NCBI GenBank assembly: GCA_003118195.1
Contig: BEXV01001890.1
Span: 22,593-38,411 of the forward strand
Direction: 5' to 3'
DNA: 15,819 bases
From: Hemicentrotus pulcherrimus
Taxonomy: Eukaryota > Echinodermata > Echinoidea > Camarodonta > Strongylocentrotidae
In this document: in pieces, positions 1-8,692 of the stretch
Layout: every line of letters starts with the position of its first letter
How positions within the stretch are numbered: position 1 is the stretch's first letter
Notes under the pieces: model-generated
What the model was told of the DNA's origin: nothing
The model's input: only the letters and a program-made list of their open reading frames with translations
The model's database searches: none
Made by a program: the position numbers and the translations under genes

Positions 1-19
1 CCCCCCCCCCCCCCCCCCC
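1..19. repeat. Poly-C homopolymer run
   Basis: Nineteen consecutive C residues open the window. This may be a real homopolymer or an assembly or cloning edge; the sequence alone cannot separate these. Confidence 0.9.
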
Positions 20-1234
20 TCTGAACTCGGCCCTTTCCTAGAGGGAACATGTTGTGTGTAGACCACAGTCTGCTCTCCAAGACTCCAAACAGAGTATCCA
101 ATAAAAAAATCCCACTTAACGAATGAATTGAGTGAAAACGTGCGGCGAATAGAAATTGGCAAAAATCTCATCAACGCTTTATTGCTATACAGTCTTAAAG
201 GCATCTTAAATGGCAAACTATTGCTTTTTTTTCGGAAGGAACTATATATATGTTCCCTATAATAGGCTGTATTAGGGATTATTGCTAATTTGAAGATGAA
301 ATTATAAAACCCTCTCGACAATTATATGCGCAAAATGCAAGTAGTATTACTTGTACTAGTAATATTTATTTTTTGCGATACATTTTAAAAAGAAATATTT
401 ATACAACAAAAAAATACATATACATCAAATTTGATATAATATCTTCAAAAACAGCAACATCCGTTTCATAGTAATAATAATAATAATAATAACATACAGC
501 ATTTATTTAATGGTGAAACATGATACTAAAGGGAATAATGGACTTGGGTTCTTAAGAACAGACGATGTTTAGAATTGTACTCCTAATTATTACGGGTCAA
601 TTCCCCGCCCAAATGTGTCATTTGCCCAAGTGATCATGATTCTTTCATCATCGTTTCATCAAAGCTTTTAAACTATTGTTAACATTTTTATTCGATCAAC
701 GTTAGCACATCGAACATCATTGAGGTCTGGCTCTGATAAAGATAGTTGAAAAAAAAAATACTCTCGTCTCCTTTATCATTAAAAATAGAATCATTTCATC
801 AATTAAAAAAAAGCTATTATGTTTTCTTTTCCTTGCTACTAATTCTTGTGTGTATATTTGTCATTTTAAATGGGTTGTGTAATTTAGATAATTATGGTCG
901 ATATATAAGGAGATGCGATTCATTCTTTGTGGGGGATGAATTCAATTGTAAGCATGTTGCAGAGCCCACGTAACGATAACATCAGACACACTTAACACCA
1001 TATTGAACTGTGCAGATATTATGAAGTCGAAATGATGCCTCCCAGCGCGAATAATTATGACAATGATATTTGACATCAGCAGACCTTACAGTATTCATAT
1101 TCTATAAAAATGAAGTATTGTCGATGGCCCAGATTACCATGACCCAATGTAAAAGAAAAGGTTATCACCTTCGTGGGTGGTAGAACTGTGACTGTTCATA
1201 GCCAGTGAATTCAACGATGATTTCATATCGTCAC
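20..1234. other. Gene-poor AT-rich stretch
   Basis: No convincing gene is visible. The stretch holds A/T runs, a (TAA)7 tract at 472-492 and a small imperfect inverted repeat near 343-366 (AGTATTACT / AGTAATATT). A short open frame at 746-973 begins at TTG rather than ATG, runs through a poly-A tract, and lacks any recognised domain, so I do not call it. Confidence 0.6.
472..492. repeat. (TAA)7 microsatellite
   Basis: Seven perfect TAA units, followed by AACATACAGCATTTATTTAA. Such tracts often mark the 3' tail of a SINE or LINE; read on the minus strand this could be a short retroposon tail, but no body is recognisable next to it. Confidence 0.9.
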
Positions 1235-1446
1235 GTAGCCGTGTTGAGATCAAGTGGATAAATCTCCGGACTGTCAACCATAAGGTTTGGAGTTCGAATC
1301 CCTGGCGCAGTACCAGTAATTTCATCTGCTAAGACATCAATCTACATTTTCCATACACGTAGCACTCGACCCAGGTAAGGTAAATTGGTACCTTTCAGGA
1401 ATTAATTCCTTAATTTGCAACTATAGAAGAACCGATTATTATTAGT
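1235..1446 (+). mobile_element. tRNA-derived SINE, degenerate copy
   Basis: The head (about 1235-1306) resembles a tRNA. An A-box-like stretch at about 1247-1262 (GATCAAGTGGATAAA) is followed by GGACTGTCAACC in the anticodon region and by a near-perfect RNA polymerase III B box, GTTCGAATCCC, at 1292-1302. The acceptor and anticodon stems do not pair properly, so this is not a working tRNA. The following body contains CACTCGACCCAGGTAAGG (1363-1380), then GGTACC and GGAATTAATTCC, and the element ends near an ATTATTATTA tail at 1436-1446. A tRNA head, unrelated body and short A/T tail are the standard SINE plan. I recall similar body sequence from marine-invertebrate SINEs but cannot check it. 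No clear flanking target-site duplication was seen. Confidence 0.62.
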
Positions 1447-1802
1447 TTCATCTTCATTTGAAACCGACTCAAATAGTCCTGTATAGTATACGGATGTATA
1501 CGATACATGTTCCTAGTTCCGTCTGCTGCGTGATGAAATTTCTTTCAAAACACCAAAACAAAACACTTAAAGCACCATTATCATCATCATACACGTTTCA
1601 GGAAACTATGACATTAAATATAATAGCCTTGATTTCATTTTGTGTAAGATAAATAATCTAGTTTCGCATCCATCCACAATCACTTGTCATCAATCCCAAT
1701 CATATGTTTTAATTATGAAGTGTTATACCAGGGTTATGCATCTCCAATTACTGTCACTGGCATTTTCCCAACTTTCAAGCACCATTATCTCATGCCAAAC
1801 AT

Positions 1803-1808
1803 GTTAAA
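1803..1808. repeat. Target-site duplication, left copy (GTTAAA)
   Basis: GTTAAA directly precedes the left terminus GGTATAGACC and recurs exactly at 2167-2172 after the right terminus. The duplication may be read as 6 bp, or as the 4-bp core TTAA with one terminal mismatch in the element. Confidence 0.75.
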
Positions 1809-2166
1809 GGTATAGACCAGTTCTGGTCATGCGATTGCATTATGAAAGAAAGGTTGTGGAATCGATTAGAAAAGGTTAATCATCTAGCATATAAGTAGCA
1901 AGGTTCTGGAATCATCAAAATGAAAGAAATGTGGCCCAGTTTAGGTAAAGTTACAAGCACTGTGCACAGAAAGATGTATATGGGACTACGCGATATCTAT
2001 CTAGTCCGGATAGATAATAATTGGCCAAATATATCAATTAATAGGCGGTTTCCCGGCAAAATTAGTATCATCACGTATCAGTCAAAAATATTCTTTCACA
2101 TGATTGGTAATAAGAGCTTCCATTTCATTTTTTGAGCGGGAGGCGATTCCAAAACTGGTCTATACC
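1809..2166. mobile_element. MITE 1: 358-bp short inverted-repeat transposon
   Basis: The left end GGTATAGACCAGTTCTGG and the reverse complement of the right end (GGTATAGACCAGTTTTGG) differ at one of 18 positions. The element is flanked by perfect GTTAAA direct repeats. It is too short for a transposase and its internal frames (for example 1920-2135) show no domain, so it is a non-autonomous MITE. Its left half (TCTGGTCATGCGATTGCATT through GGGACTAC near 1987) matches the elements at 3063-3188 and, reversed, 10081-10449. Its right half and outermost 8-10 bases differ from theirs. The TTAA-containing target is compatible with piggyBac-type mobilisation, but the superfamily is not proven. Confidence 0.85.
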
Positions 2167-2172
2167 GTTAAA
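2167..2172. repeat. Target-site duplication, right copy (GTTAAA)
   Basis: Exact match of 1803-1808, directly after the right terminus GGTCTATACC of MITE 1. Confidence 0.75.
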
Positions 2173-2516
2173 GGTAAGATATTCAATGTGTAAATGTAAC
2201 CAGTGTTTCCCGTCTAGTATATAATCGAATTCGCCATACAGACTTGTAGATGAGGTCTTCTTCCCCTCGTTAGTGAAAAGTCAGGGAATTAAGGCCAAAA
2301 TCACTGACATCAGGGAATTCTATCATGTCTTTTGGCCCCAAACTTGTGAAGTCAATCTGATATCATGGCTCATAATCAATGTATGACTGGCAACTAGTTG
2401 CAGGTTAATTGAAGACGTTTCAAACTAGAAATATATTCAAACATTGACCTAATCTGATCCATTTCAACACTAGCACTATCTTAGATATAATCCGCGAACT
2501 TGGAATACGTTGTGCT
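2173..2516. other. Spacer between two MITEs
   Basis: No gene, RNA or repeat structure recognised. The sequence is mixed AT-rich DNA between two short transposons. Confidence 0.5.
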
Positions 2517-2522
2517 CTTAAA

Positions 2523-3056
2523 GGTACTACATGTATGTCCCATTTGCAGGCCCAAAAAATGAAAAGGTTAAATTTTAAAGGCATTTGAAAGATAATACTA
2601 ATTTAGAACTTCCCTGAAAAAGTTGGGGCTTGAAAATGTCTTCAAGTGGGAAAGTAACGACTATAAGTTGTCAAATCGATTTAGGAGCTATAGAGCCAAT
2701 AAGTAATAGTCTTGATTTTCAGACTATTAAACCAAATGGCCAAACGTTTTATGCCGCGCAAAGATTCAATCGGTTTAATTTTGGCCATCAGAAGAAGTGG
2801 GTTATTGATGTAGACAAATGGTCATGTACCCTTTACAGCTCATTGCATGTATGTTATTATCAAAGAAGAAAAAGCCAGTCAGTCACTCAATAGTGCCTGG
2901 CAGCGAAGTCTAGCAAGTAAACGGGTTTCCTTGCATAATTTGAATATTTGGACACTGCTAACGTTTACATTTTACAAATAGGACATACATGACATATTGA
3001 AAATTCCTACTAAGTTCTACAGAATTTGATGCTGGCTGCAAAAGGGACATAGTACC
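2523..3056. mobile_element. MITE 2: 534-bp short inverted-repeat transposon
   Basis: The termini are GGTACTA...TGTCCCATTTGCAGGCC on the left and GGCTGCAAAAGGGACATAGTACC on the right, an inverted repeat of about 23 bp. The left copy carries about 6 extra bases after GGTACTA. Flanks are CTTAAA (2517-2522) and TTTAAA (3057-3062), sharing the core TTAA. A closely similar copy in opposite orientation lies at 12172-12697 and defines both ends independently. An open frame from ATG at 2636 to 2893 is partly retained in the other copy, which then shifts frame and stops; it has no recognised domain, so I treat it as chance. Confidence 0.88.
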
Positions 3057-3062
3057 TTTAAA

Positions 3063-3188
3063 GATGAAGTTGAGTTCTGGTCATGCGATTGCATTGTGAA
3101 AGATACGGTGTGGAATCGACCATAAAAAGTTGATCATCTAGCATATAAGAATGTGTGTGTTGCAAGGTTCTGGAATCATCAAAATAAG
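3063..3188 (+). mobile_element. MITE 3: truncated copy abutting MITE 2
   Basis: Starts GATGAAGTTGAGTTCTGG immediately after the TTTAAA at 3057-3062, which also serves as the right flank of MITE 2. About 125 bp match the left part of the family (reverse complement of 10081-10449), up to GGTTCTGGAATCATCAAAAT. After that it turns into unrelated A/T- and G-rich sequence. The right half is missing, so the copy is broken. Confidence 0.8.
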
Positions 3189-3405
3189 CGGACACTTTTT
3201 CTTTTGGTCTCGAAATTTCAAAAATGGAAATTTATCATCTTTGGGGGATGGGTTGATTTTTTTTTTTTTCTTTCTTTTTAAAAATAATTATGAAAAAAAT
3301 ATTCAAAAAACCAAAGGGTTTTTTAAAGGTTTTTTAGGGGGTTTACACACATAAAAATACCAAAAGGGGGGGTTGAACCCCCCTACCCCCCTGCGTACGC
3401 CCCTG
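3189..3405 (-). mobile_element. Fragment with C/G-rich transposon-like terminus
   Basis: Read on the minus strand, the segment begins CAGGGGCGTACGCAGG (ending at 3405 on the plus strand), followed by an 8-bp-arm inverted repeat, GGGGGGTT / AACCCCCC (3367-3383), and A/T- and G-rich tracts including a T13 run at 3257-3269. A CAGGGG start is common at ends of hAT-type DNA transposons, as general family knowledge. The matching opposite end is not visible, so this may be a truncated element. It begins where MITE 3 breaks off. Confidence 0.4.
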
Positions 3406-4431
3406 TCTCCGATTAAAGTTAAGTGTTTTCCTCCTGTTCATGCCTGACATGATGCAACATAACGATTTTAAACATTTGTTTGCACACATTTCAAAACGTA
3501 TATATCTCTACTCAAAATTTTAAAACCACCAGTTTATTTTACCCGGTAATGCTACACATCTACAAGGATGTGTGATCCACGTAATTTAGCTGTGTTTTGG
3601 CATGTGTATTGTAAGTAAGTACCCTTTCAATTATATTCAACATAAGTATGTTTTTAAGATGGATAGACAATTCCCATATAGAGACGAGTAAGTTTTAAGT
3701 GCATTAAGTAACGCTAAATTAATGCACTTTGTATTTTGATATGTGTACTATGATACTAGCGTTTTATCAATAAATCATTGATACGACCATCTGTTACAAC
3801 TTATAAGTGTTTAATATTCAGCAAAGGTCGCGCTAACTGTGCCGACATTTTCATGAGACTCGAAAACAATGCATTTACTGGTACTTCATAATATTGATCT
3901 AAATATATAGGTCAGATGAAAAAGAGTGTTAATGTTTTTTGTTTAGTTTCCTGGGTATCCTTTCACGAAACCGTCATGAGTACAAGTTTACCAATATCCA
4001 ATTGTATCACCTATTAAAGAGATCATGTAACTTTGTCTCAGATTCTGAAACAGAAATTCTGGATTTAACTCATGTTGCAATGATTTTTATAAACTTTAGG
4101 TCAGTCAGGAACCCCATTAATTTTATAAGCCGATCGCCTGTCTGATTATCAAGATTTATGACTGAAATTTTAAAAAAAATGAAATCCGTTCGCCTGACGG
4201 TTTTCATAACACTACAGTCTATTGGGGAAAATGAGTATGGTAAAACCGGTCACTCAAATTGTTTTACTTTTTTGAGGCACCGCTTAATCATTTTGTAGCG
4301 TGATTTTTTTTGTTATAAATATAGGGCTTCAATATTACGCCATATCACAGACACTGATAACACTTAAGCCCCTGTATCTCAGATTTAACATTGTTAAACA
4401 ATCTCTTTAATTACAATAAACCTCTCAGTAT
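3406..4431. other. Gene-poor stretch
   Basis: No supported gene. An open frame at 3939-4145 has no recognisable domain or splice context. No terminal inverted repeats or tandem arrays were noticed. Confidence 0.5.
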
Positions 4432-4525
4432 GGGGGTGTCCGCGAACTTGTACCTCTGGTGGTGACGTGAAACGCGTTGGATGATTTCCTAGTCTACAAG
4501 CNCTTTCCGACTGCGCCAAAACGCT
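4432..4525 (-). mobile_element. Decayed tRNA-Ser-like SINE head or tRNA pseudogene
   Basis: On the minus strand the sequence contains TGGCGCAGTCGG (plus-strand 4507-4518), resembling an RNA polymerase III A box. Next comes AGACTAGGAAATCA, resembling the anticodon arm of tRNA-Ser (ACTAGAAATC) with one inserted G. A long variable-arm-like stretch follows, then a weak B box GTTCGCGGAC near 4438-4447. The order A box, Ser-like anticodon arm, long variable region, B box fits a class II tRNA ancestor. Stems do not pair well, so it is not a functional tRNA. The ambiguous base at 4502 lies inside it. Confidence 0.4.
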
Positions 4526-4912
4526 TTTACACAGCTGGTTGGTATTACACAGTTACATAGATTACATGTTAGAATTTACATCGGTGCGGATTATGTCATA
4601 TTTCATCTTTTATTTTGTTCACATTTAATTTATGATGGAAACTATCACAGCAGCATACTAATTTGCATATTCGATTACTAGGTATTATTCAGTTATAACA
4701 ATTTCAGAACTCCGATCAATAGTTATATGAGATAACCCTTGATGTAAATTATCATGACGTAAATCCAGTCTCAAGTATGATTGGAAGCAGATCTTGAGTG
4801 GAGTAAACACCGAGTACAGATTTGTCCAAACCAACAACAAAACTTTCCTTGATGAATCTAATAGGCATGTACAGAAAACGAATTAGAGAAAGGAAAGGGA
4901 TTGACATGGTTA
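4526..4912. other. Stretch without a recognised gene
   Basis: AT-rich sequence with no supported coding or repeat feature. Confidence 0.5.
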
Positions 4913-5080
4913 GTGCGTGTGTGCGTGTGTGGGTGTGGGAGAGGAGGGAGGAAATCTCAGTGAAAACCAAGGAGGATGATTGAGTGAGTAAACACAAGGG
5001 AATATGATGGGAGAAAAGGAGAATGTATGTATAGACAGAGGAAGATCGGGAGGGGAGAGGGGCCGGAGATAGAGAATGAA
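4913..5080. repeat. GT-rich then GA-rich low-complexity tract
   Basis: A (GT)n-type run with interruptions (4913-4938) passes into G/A-rich sequence (GGAGAGGAGGGAGG, 4937-4950, and again at about 5017-5078). On the minus strand this is pyrimidine-rich and so nearly free of stop codons, which explains the long reading frame there. Confidence 0.8.
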
Positions 5081-5099
5081 AACTATCCTAAGTGAAATA

Positions 5100-5339
5100 T
5101 TATGGTCCCTTGGGTTTTCGGGGATAGCCAGATAGCAGAGATCAATCTTGCGTGATTTGTGTTGCGAAAACACCGTATATAATGTAGGCTCCGGTGATGC
5201 AGTATAAACAGATGCGAAATTAAAAACGCGAACAGATAGATAAATCATTGACCAGCTCTCGCGAATTATTGTATTTCCGATTGTTTGATTTGGAGTACCA
5301 TCTGTATAAACGTATTGGTTTTCCAGCCTTGTGATGAAA
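5100..5339 (-). other. Weak candidate exon or chance open frame
   Basis: On the minus strand a frame stays open from a TAA just upstream of 5383 through this region and into the pyrimidine-rich tract below 5080. It has no ATG at its beginning. A plausible splice acceptor (TTTTGTTTCATCACAAG) ends at about 5340. The peptide that follows (LENQYVYTDGTPNQTIGNT, later IDLCYLAIPENPRDHNIS) is of mixed composition, unlike the low-complexity part after it. No good donor site was found and I recognise no family. It may be a real exon, an exon relic or chance. Confidence 0.15.
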
Positions 5340-5429
5340 CAAAAGTTGAAAATCAATGAAATCGAACTGACGTTTACCTCCAAACATTAGTAGGATAAAA
5401 CTGTTCAGACAAAGTAATACAAACAAGAA

Positions 5430-5896
5430 AGAACAGAAAACAACACCATTAATCCTTTTAGCATCACGCTAGTGTTGATGGTACCTTCTGATGTCCAACG
5501 CACACTGCACGATCTGGCTACGATCCGATTTTTGAAGAATGTGTGAGAGCATTTTAAAGTAACATCCAAACATGTACATGACCGAGTATCTGGTTAGTGA
5601 TATGATTTATCAAATCGGCTTTTTATTCTGACTAAAATTAGAGTTAAGTGGACTAAAAGTTCGATTTGTTAATTTTCTTATCACGGTCACGAATTAAGAA
5701 CCTAATATAGGGGGAAAGTGGTTGTTTTAGATTTCCATATCAAATATACCCGCCCTTTCTACGAAAATCGGAAGAGATAAAACGAAACATAACAGAACAG
5801 AACAAACGGCTGAACCAAAGCACATTTGCCAAAAGTTTGCTTGTCTAAAGTCATGTTACGTGATCCGTTAGAAGGCGAACACGGGATGCAATGCTG
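5430..5896. other. Stretch upstream of the TATA-box pair
   Basis: No gene recognised. It includes an imperfect palindrome around 5461-5480 (GCATCACG / GTGTTGATG). If the TATA box at 5897 is functional, this would be its upstream region, but I see no known binding-site cluster. Confidence 0.4.
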
Positions 5897-5904
5897 TATA
5901 TAAG
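5897..5904 (+). promoter_or_regulatory. TATA box candidate 1
   Basis: TATATAAG followed by GGCGCC. An initiator-like CCATTC has its A at 5929, 32 bases after the first T of the TATA box, close to the usual RNA polymerase II spacing. The first downstream ATG (5954) opens a 51-codon frame. TATA-like words are frequent by chance in AT-rich DNA. Confidence 0.3.
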
Positions 5905-5953
5905 TGGCGCCGTGAGAAGTGGTGTGCCATTCATCTTGTTACGCTTCTTTGCG

Positions 5954-6109
5954 ATGCCTGTGGCGGATCATGATCGATATGTTGTTCATGAATGGAGGGT
6001 CGGAAAGGGCCCTTTACTCGGTTGTTTGTTTTATTTTCTGATCTTCGTGGGTATTTTCGTTTATATAAGGACGGCGGCGTTATGGGCCACTTGTTCCGTT
6101 GACATTTAA
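5954..6109 (+). CDS. Possible small single-pass membrane protein, 51 aa
   Basis: ATG at 5954 (G at -3, so an acceptable initiation context) to TAA at 6107-6109. The peptide has a charged, histidine-rich N-terminal part (MPVADHDRYVVHEWRVGKG), one hydrophobic stretch at about residues 21-38 (LLGCLFYFLIFVGIFVYI), and a short tail containing one cysteine. It is the first ATG after a well-spaced TATA/initiator pair. No family is recognised. An antisense open frame with its own ATG at 6245 overlaps it. A 51-codon frame is well within chance expectation, so this is only a candidate. Confidence 0.17.
   Translation: MPVADHDRYVVHEWRVGKGPLLGCLFYFLIFVGIFVYIRTAALWATCSVDI
6062..6069 (+). promoter_or_regulatory. 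TATA box candidate 2
   Basis: A second identical TATATAAG, 165 bases after the first and again followed by GC-rich sequence (GACGGCGGCG). An initiator-like CCACTT has its A at 6089, 27 bases downstream. It lies inside the small open frame, so both being functional for one transcript is unlikely. Confidence 0.22.
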
Positions 6110-6542
6110 CCAAGAGCTGGTAACTTCTTGATTTAACTAATGACATCGTCTTAATGTTTTGATTTTGTTTTTCTTCGTCTGAAAGGGCTGTGGGCGGTTT
6201 ACTCGTTAAGAGAATGAGTCTGTACATCGTTTGCCTTCTTGCCATAAGATGAAGCTATTTTGGTGGATATTTTAGCTTTATAGAAGCGTGGGCGTTTATG
6301 GCGTACTTGGGACGGCGCCATTCGATATCGTTTTTATTACTATTTTAATTATTGTTGGAGATATCTTTGCATTTACAACATGAAAAGTGATCGACGTGGC
6401 TATTTTTGTTCATCGCTTTCCGAAACTGTTAACAATATAATGTCAGTTATGGTCAAGTGACCAAAATAGATGACACACGGAAGTTGAATGACAAGTAAGC
6501 ATATATTACAACTATCCCCTTCAATACTAAAACACCTTCACC
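6110..6542. other. Stretch without a supported gene
   Basis: Mixed sequence. An antisense frame (5931-6245, minus strand, 104 aa, basic) starts at a real ATG but shows no domain or promoter, and I regard it as chance. Confidence 0.4.
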
Positions 6543-6548
6543 TTTCGA

Positions 6549-6738
6549 GGGTAAGTCCACCCGGAGGAGCTCGCAAGATAAGTCACAAAGTTGACAATTT
6601 GTGTTTGATTGAGCGCCGCTTCAAAAATTAATAACTGTCCTTTTTTGAGTCGGATTTTGCTCAAAATGTCAGCGACCTATTCCTCTCATTTTTCTACTTC
6701 TATATTGAAACCAACTTAGTATCAGGATGTACCTCTCC
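6549..6738. mobile_element. Probable decayed inverted-repeat element
   Basis: The right side ends TATCAGGATGTACCTCTCC followed by TTTAAA (6739-6744). The left side is TTTCGA (6543-6548) followed by GGGTAAGTCCACC. Reading the right end in reverse gives GGAGAGGTACATCC, which matches the left end only partly. The right flank is the same NTTAAA target as other elements here, and TTTCGA could be a decayed TTTAAA. The element is about 190 bp and not coding. Confidence 0.28.
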
Positions 6739-6744
6739 TTTAAA

Positions 6745-7560
6745 ACTTGTAGGTGGTTTAGTCCTGAAAGGAATAGTCTTGATTAAAGCCCAGTTTCCAT
6801 AATACAATGTCACTCAAATTCCTTTTTGTGATCTATTTTGGCCGCTTGACTATAATTGACATTATATTTATTAAAGTCATGAACAGAAATAGCCACGACA
6901 TTCTTACATGTTGTATAACTATTTCCTGTTATAAATTTGTCGGTAAAGGGAAAACCGGGACAATTTATGGAAGATGAAATATCATTTTCTGCCTTTTTTT
7001 TTCTAATTCTTGTCATTCCAGTTTCAAAGAGCATCATTACCATTACCAAATGACTAGGAATAAAGCTACTGTCTTTACCAAATGTTAGTGGTAAATTGGT
7101 GTACGGTTAAATTCCCCGTGAAAGGTTTCCTGACATTTCGACTTTACTTGCTTTGATATCTGAAATATGTGGTGAATGTCTCGAGAGTCTAACTGGTATT
7201 ATCATGCTCTATTGGTCGCTAGATGTTACCTTCATTATTGGCATATGCACTGTTGCATGACTTGCGTCCTGCAATGAGGTATCGCTTTCCGGAGTTTCAT
7301 AATCTTTATTCTAATAATATCCAAAGATCTAATGATCATTGTGCCTGAATATTTGTTGTCATAAACGTTTAATGGACAGATTGATTACATCGTTGGTATC
7401 AGAGTTGTAGACGGCATTATGACCAAATAGAAAACAACTGACTAGCTTGTTCCCACTGCTTTCATACTGCTCCTACTATCAGCAGTGATAAGTGCATTTA
7501 TGTTTTTAAACACTAAACTTGTATCTTTGTCCCCTACCTCTCAAGAAAACTTTGGAAGAC
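6745..7560. other. Gene-poor stretch
   Basis: No gene, RNA or clear repeat recognised. A minus-strand frame at 6810-7049 carries no known motif. Confidence 0.45.
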
Positions 7561-7576
7561 CCATACTGTTATGATT

Positions 7577-7712
7577 TTTTTTTTTTCTAGTTAAATTTAT
7601 TTTTGATTTATTGTAAATGGTTATTTGTAACTGATCAGGCTATTCTGGTTGCTCAAAGATATGAAATTAATAGACAAATAAATAAATGAATGAAGAAATA
7701 GATAAATAAACA
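7577..7712 (+). repeat. A/T-rich stretch ending in an AAATAAATG-type tail
   Basis: A T12 run (7577-7588) is followed by TTTATTGTAAATGG and then ACAAATAAATAAATGAATGAAG and GATAAATAAA (about 7673-7710), running into CACACACCCCC. A tail of this sort is compatible with the 3' end of a non-LTR retroposon in plus orientation, but no reverse-transcriptase sequence is present. It may be simple low-complexity DNA. Confidence 0.25.
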
Positions 7713-8041
7713 CACACCCCCTCCTTCACCTTCGCTTCACTTTTCATTTTCCCCTGACTCTGTCTCTATTTCTATCTCTCTTTATACCACTATCCTCCAC
7801 TGTCTGTTAACATGATCTTCCTTCACCCTTCAATTCATCCTTGTCACTTCTGAACTGCCATCAATCCATCTCATTACATCATCCTTCGAACGACATCCCT
7901 TTTCTCGCTCCGGTGATGACATTAAATGGCATCACCCTTTCCCTCTTAAGTATTGGCCAATAATCATTTCCTGGCTAATTTTCAAGTAACATTCTATTTT
8001 CACGGCGCCGCACTGCTCCCAAGCCTTTATCACAAATTCTA
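7713..8041. other. Pyrimidine-rich spacer
   Basis: C/T-rich, low-complexity sequence at first (7713-7800), then ordinary sequence with a GGCGCC site near 8005. No gene seen. Confidence 0.45.
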
Positions 8042-8104
8042 GTCACAAATATCACAGGGTGTCAGGAAATGTTCTTGACCGCTATTTCAAGATGGTTAAC
8101 CAAC
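8042..8104. repeat. Diverged direct repeat, copy 1
   Basis: Hand alignment with 8631-8692 gives about 50 matches over 63 columns. Conserved words are GTCACAAATATCA, CTTGACCGCT and TTTCAAG, ending CCAAC. Both copies have the same orientation, 589 bases apart. Similarity fades outside this core. No terminal repeats were found, so an old local duplication or two old repeat copies are both possible. Confidence 0.65.
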
Positions 8105-8630
8105 GTATAATATAGTTAAGGTAAAATGGAAAATGTACGGAATTGAAGCCCCATTGCACTACTTATAAATACATGCGCCCTCTATGGAATGAATAAATCT
8201 TAAAACTATAGCAATCAAAGCTTAATCGGTGACCACTGGTCCCCCGTGGTCCCCTTTTTCTTATGTTAATTGAGAGCTGATTTGATGAGATAACCACCTC
8301 AGTGTCAGTGACCATGCAGGGAGGTCTAACCCCTCCCGGCCAAGCTAGTGCAAAGGGGTTTTAAAGGTAATGATCGACTGAGGGGGAATTATACGACGAG
8401 ATTAGAATAGGCTGGAAAAGATTTCGGTTGATCACATCGACCTGAGGCAATTTCGATAGCATTTTTGTGTCACCTACTGAAATGCGCGAACATGGCAGTG
8501 GTGTATTACGTAACATGATGCTAAAGGGTAATGAGATATACTTTAGGTTGATATCTCGAAAGATGTTGTGATCGTGTAAAACATTTGCAGTAATTATGGT
8601 AATATTCGGCGATCCCAGCGCCCCATTCCG
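8105..8630. other. Spacer between the two direct repeats
   Basis: No gene supported. It includes a C-rich segment with AACCCCT and AGGGGTT arms (about 8329-8360). The minus-strand frame at 8361-8723 has no recognised domain. Confidence 0.4.
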
Positions 8631-8692
8631 GTCACAAATATCAACGGTTTCAGGATACGGGCTTGACCGCTCTTTCAAGGGGGTTTGCCAAC
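8631..8692. repeat. Diverged direct repeat, copy 2
   Basis: Partner of 8042-8104, with one gap and scattered substitutions. A weaker shared word, GGAATTGAA, follows in both (8140-8148 and 8728-8736). Confidence 0.65.

Noticed and set aside
472..492. (TAA)7 as part of a CRISPR or telomere-like array
   Set aside because: Simple trinucleotide microsatellite with no spacers and no telomeric unit.
746..973. 75-codon frame with a hydrophobic middle
   Set aside because: It begins at TTG, not ATG, and its first residues come from a poly-A run. No animal start context or splice evidence.
1235..1306. Functional tRNA gene
   Set aside because: Only the B box is well preserved. Acceptor and anticodon stems do not pair, and a SINE-like body follows.
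1134..1325. 63-codon minus-strand frame
   Set aside because: It overlaps the SINE head on the opposite strand and has no independent support.
2636..2893. Frame inside MITE 2 with a matching start in MITE 6
   Set aside because: The two copies differ in frame and end after about 40 codons, and differences are not concentrated at third positions. Shared peptide reflects shared repeat DNA.
4910..5099. C-terminal part of the minus-strand 157-codon frame
   Set aside because: It translates the GA/GT-rich tract into Ser/Pro/His low complexity; only the part above about 5100 is considered, with low confidence.
5931..6245. 104-codon minus-strand frame beginning at ATG 6245
   Set aside because: No domain, signal, promoter or splice signal; a basic composition with many His/Pro codons is what the antisense of the region gives by chance.
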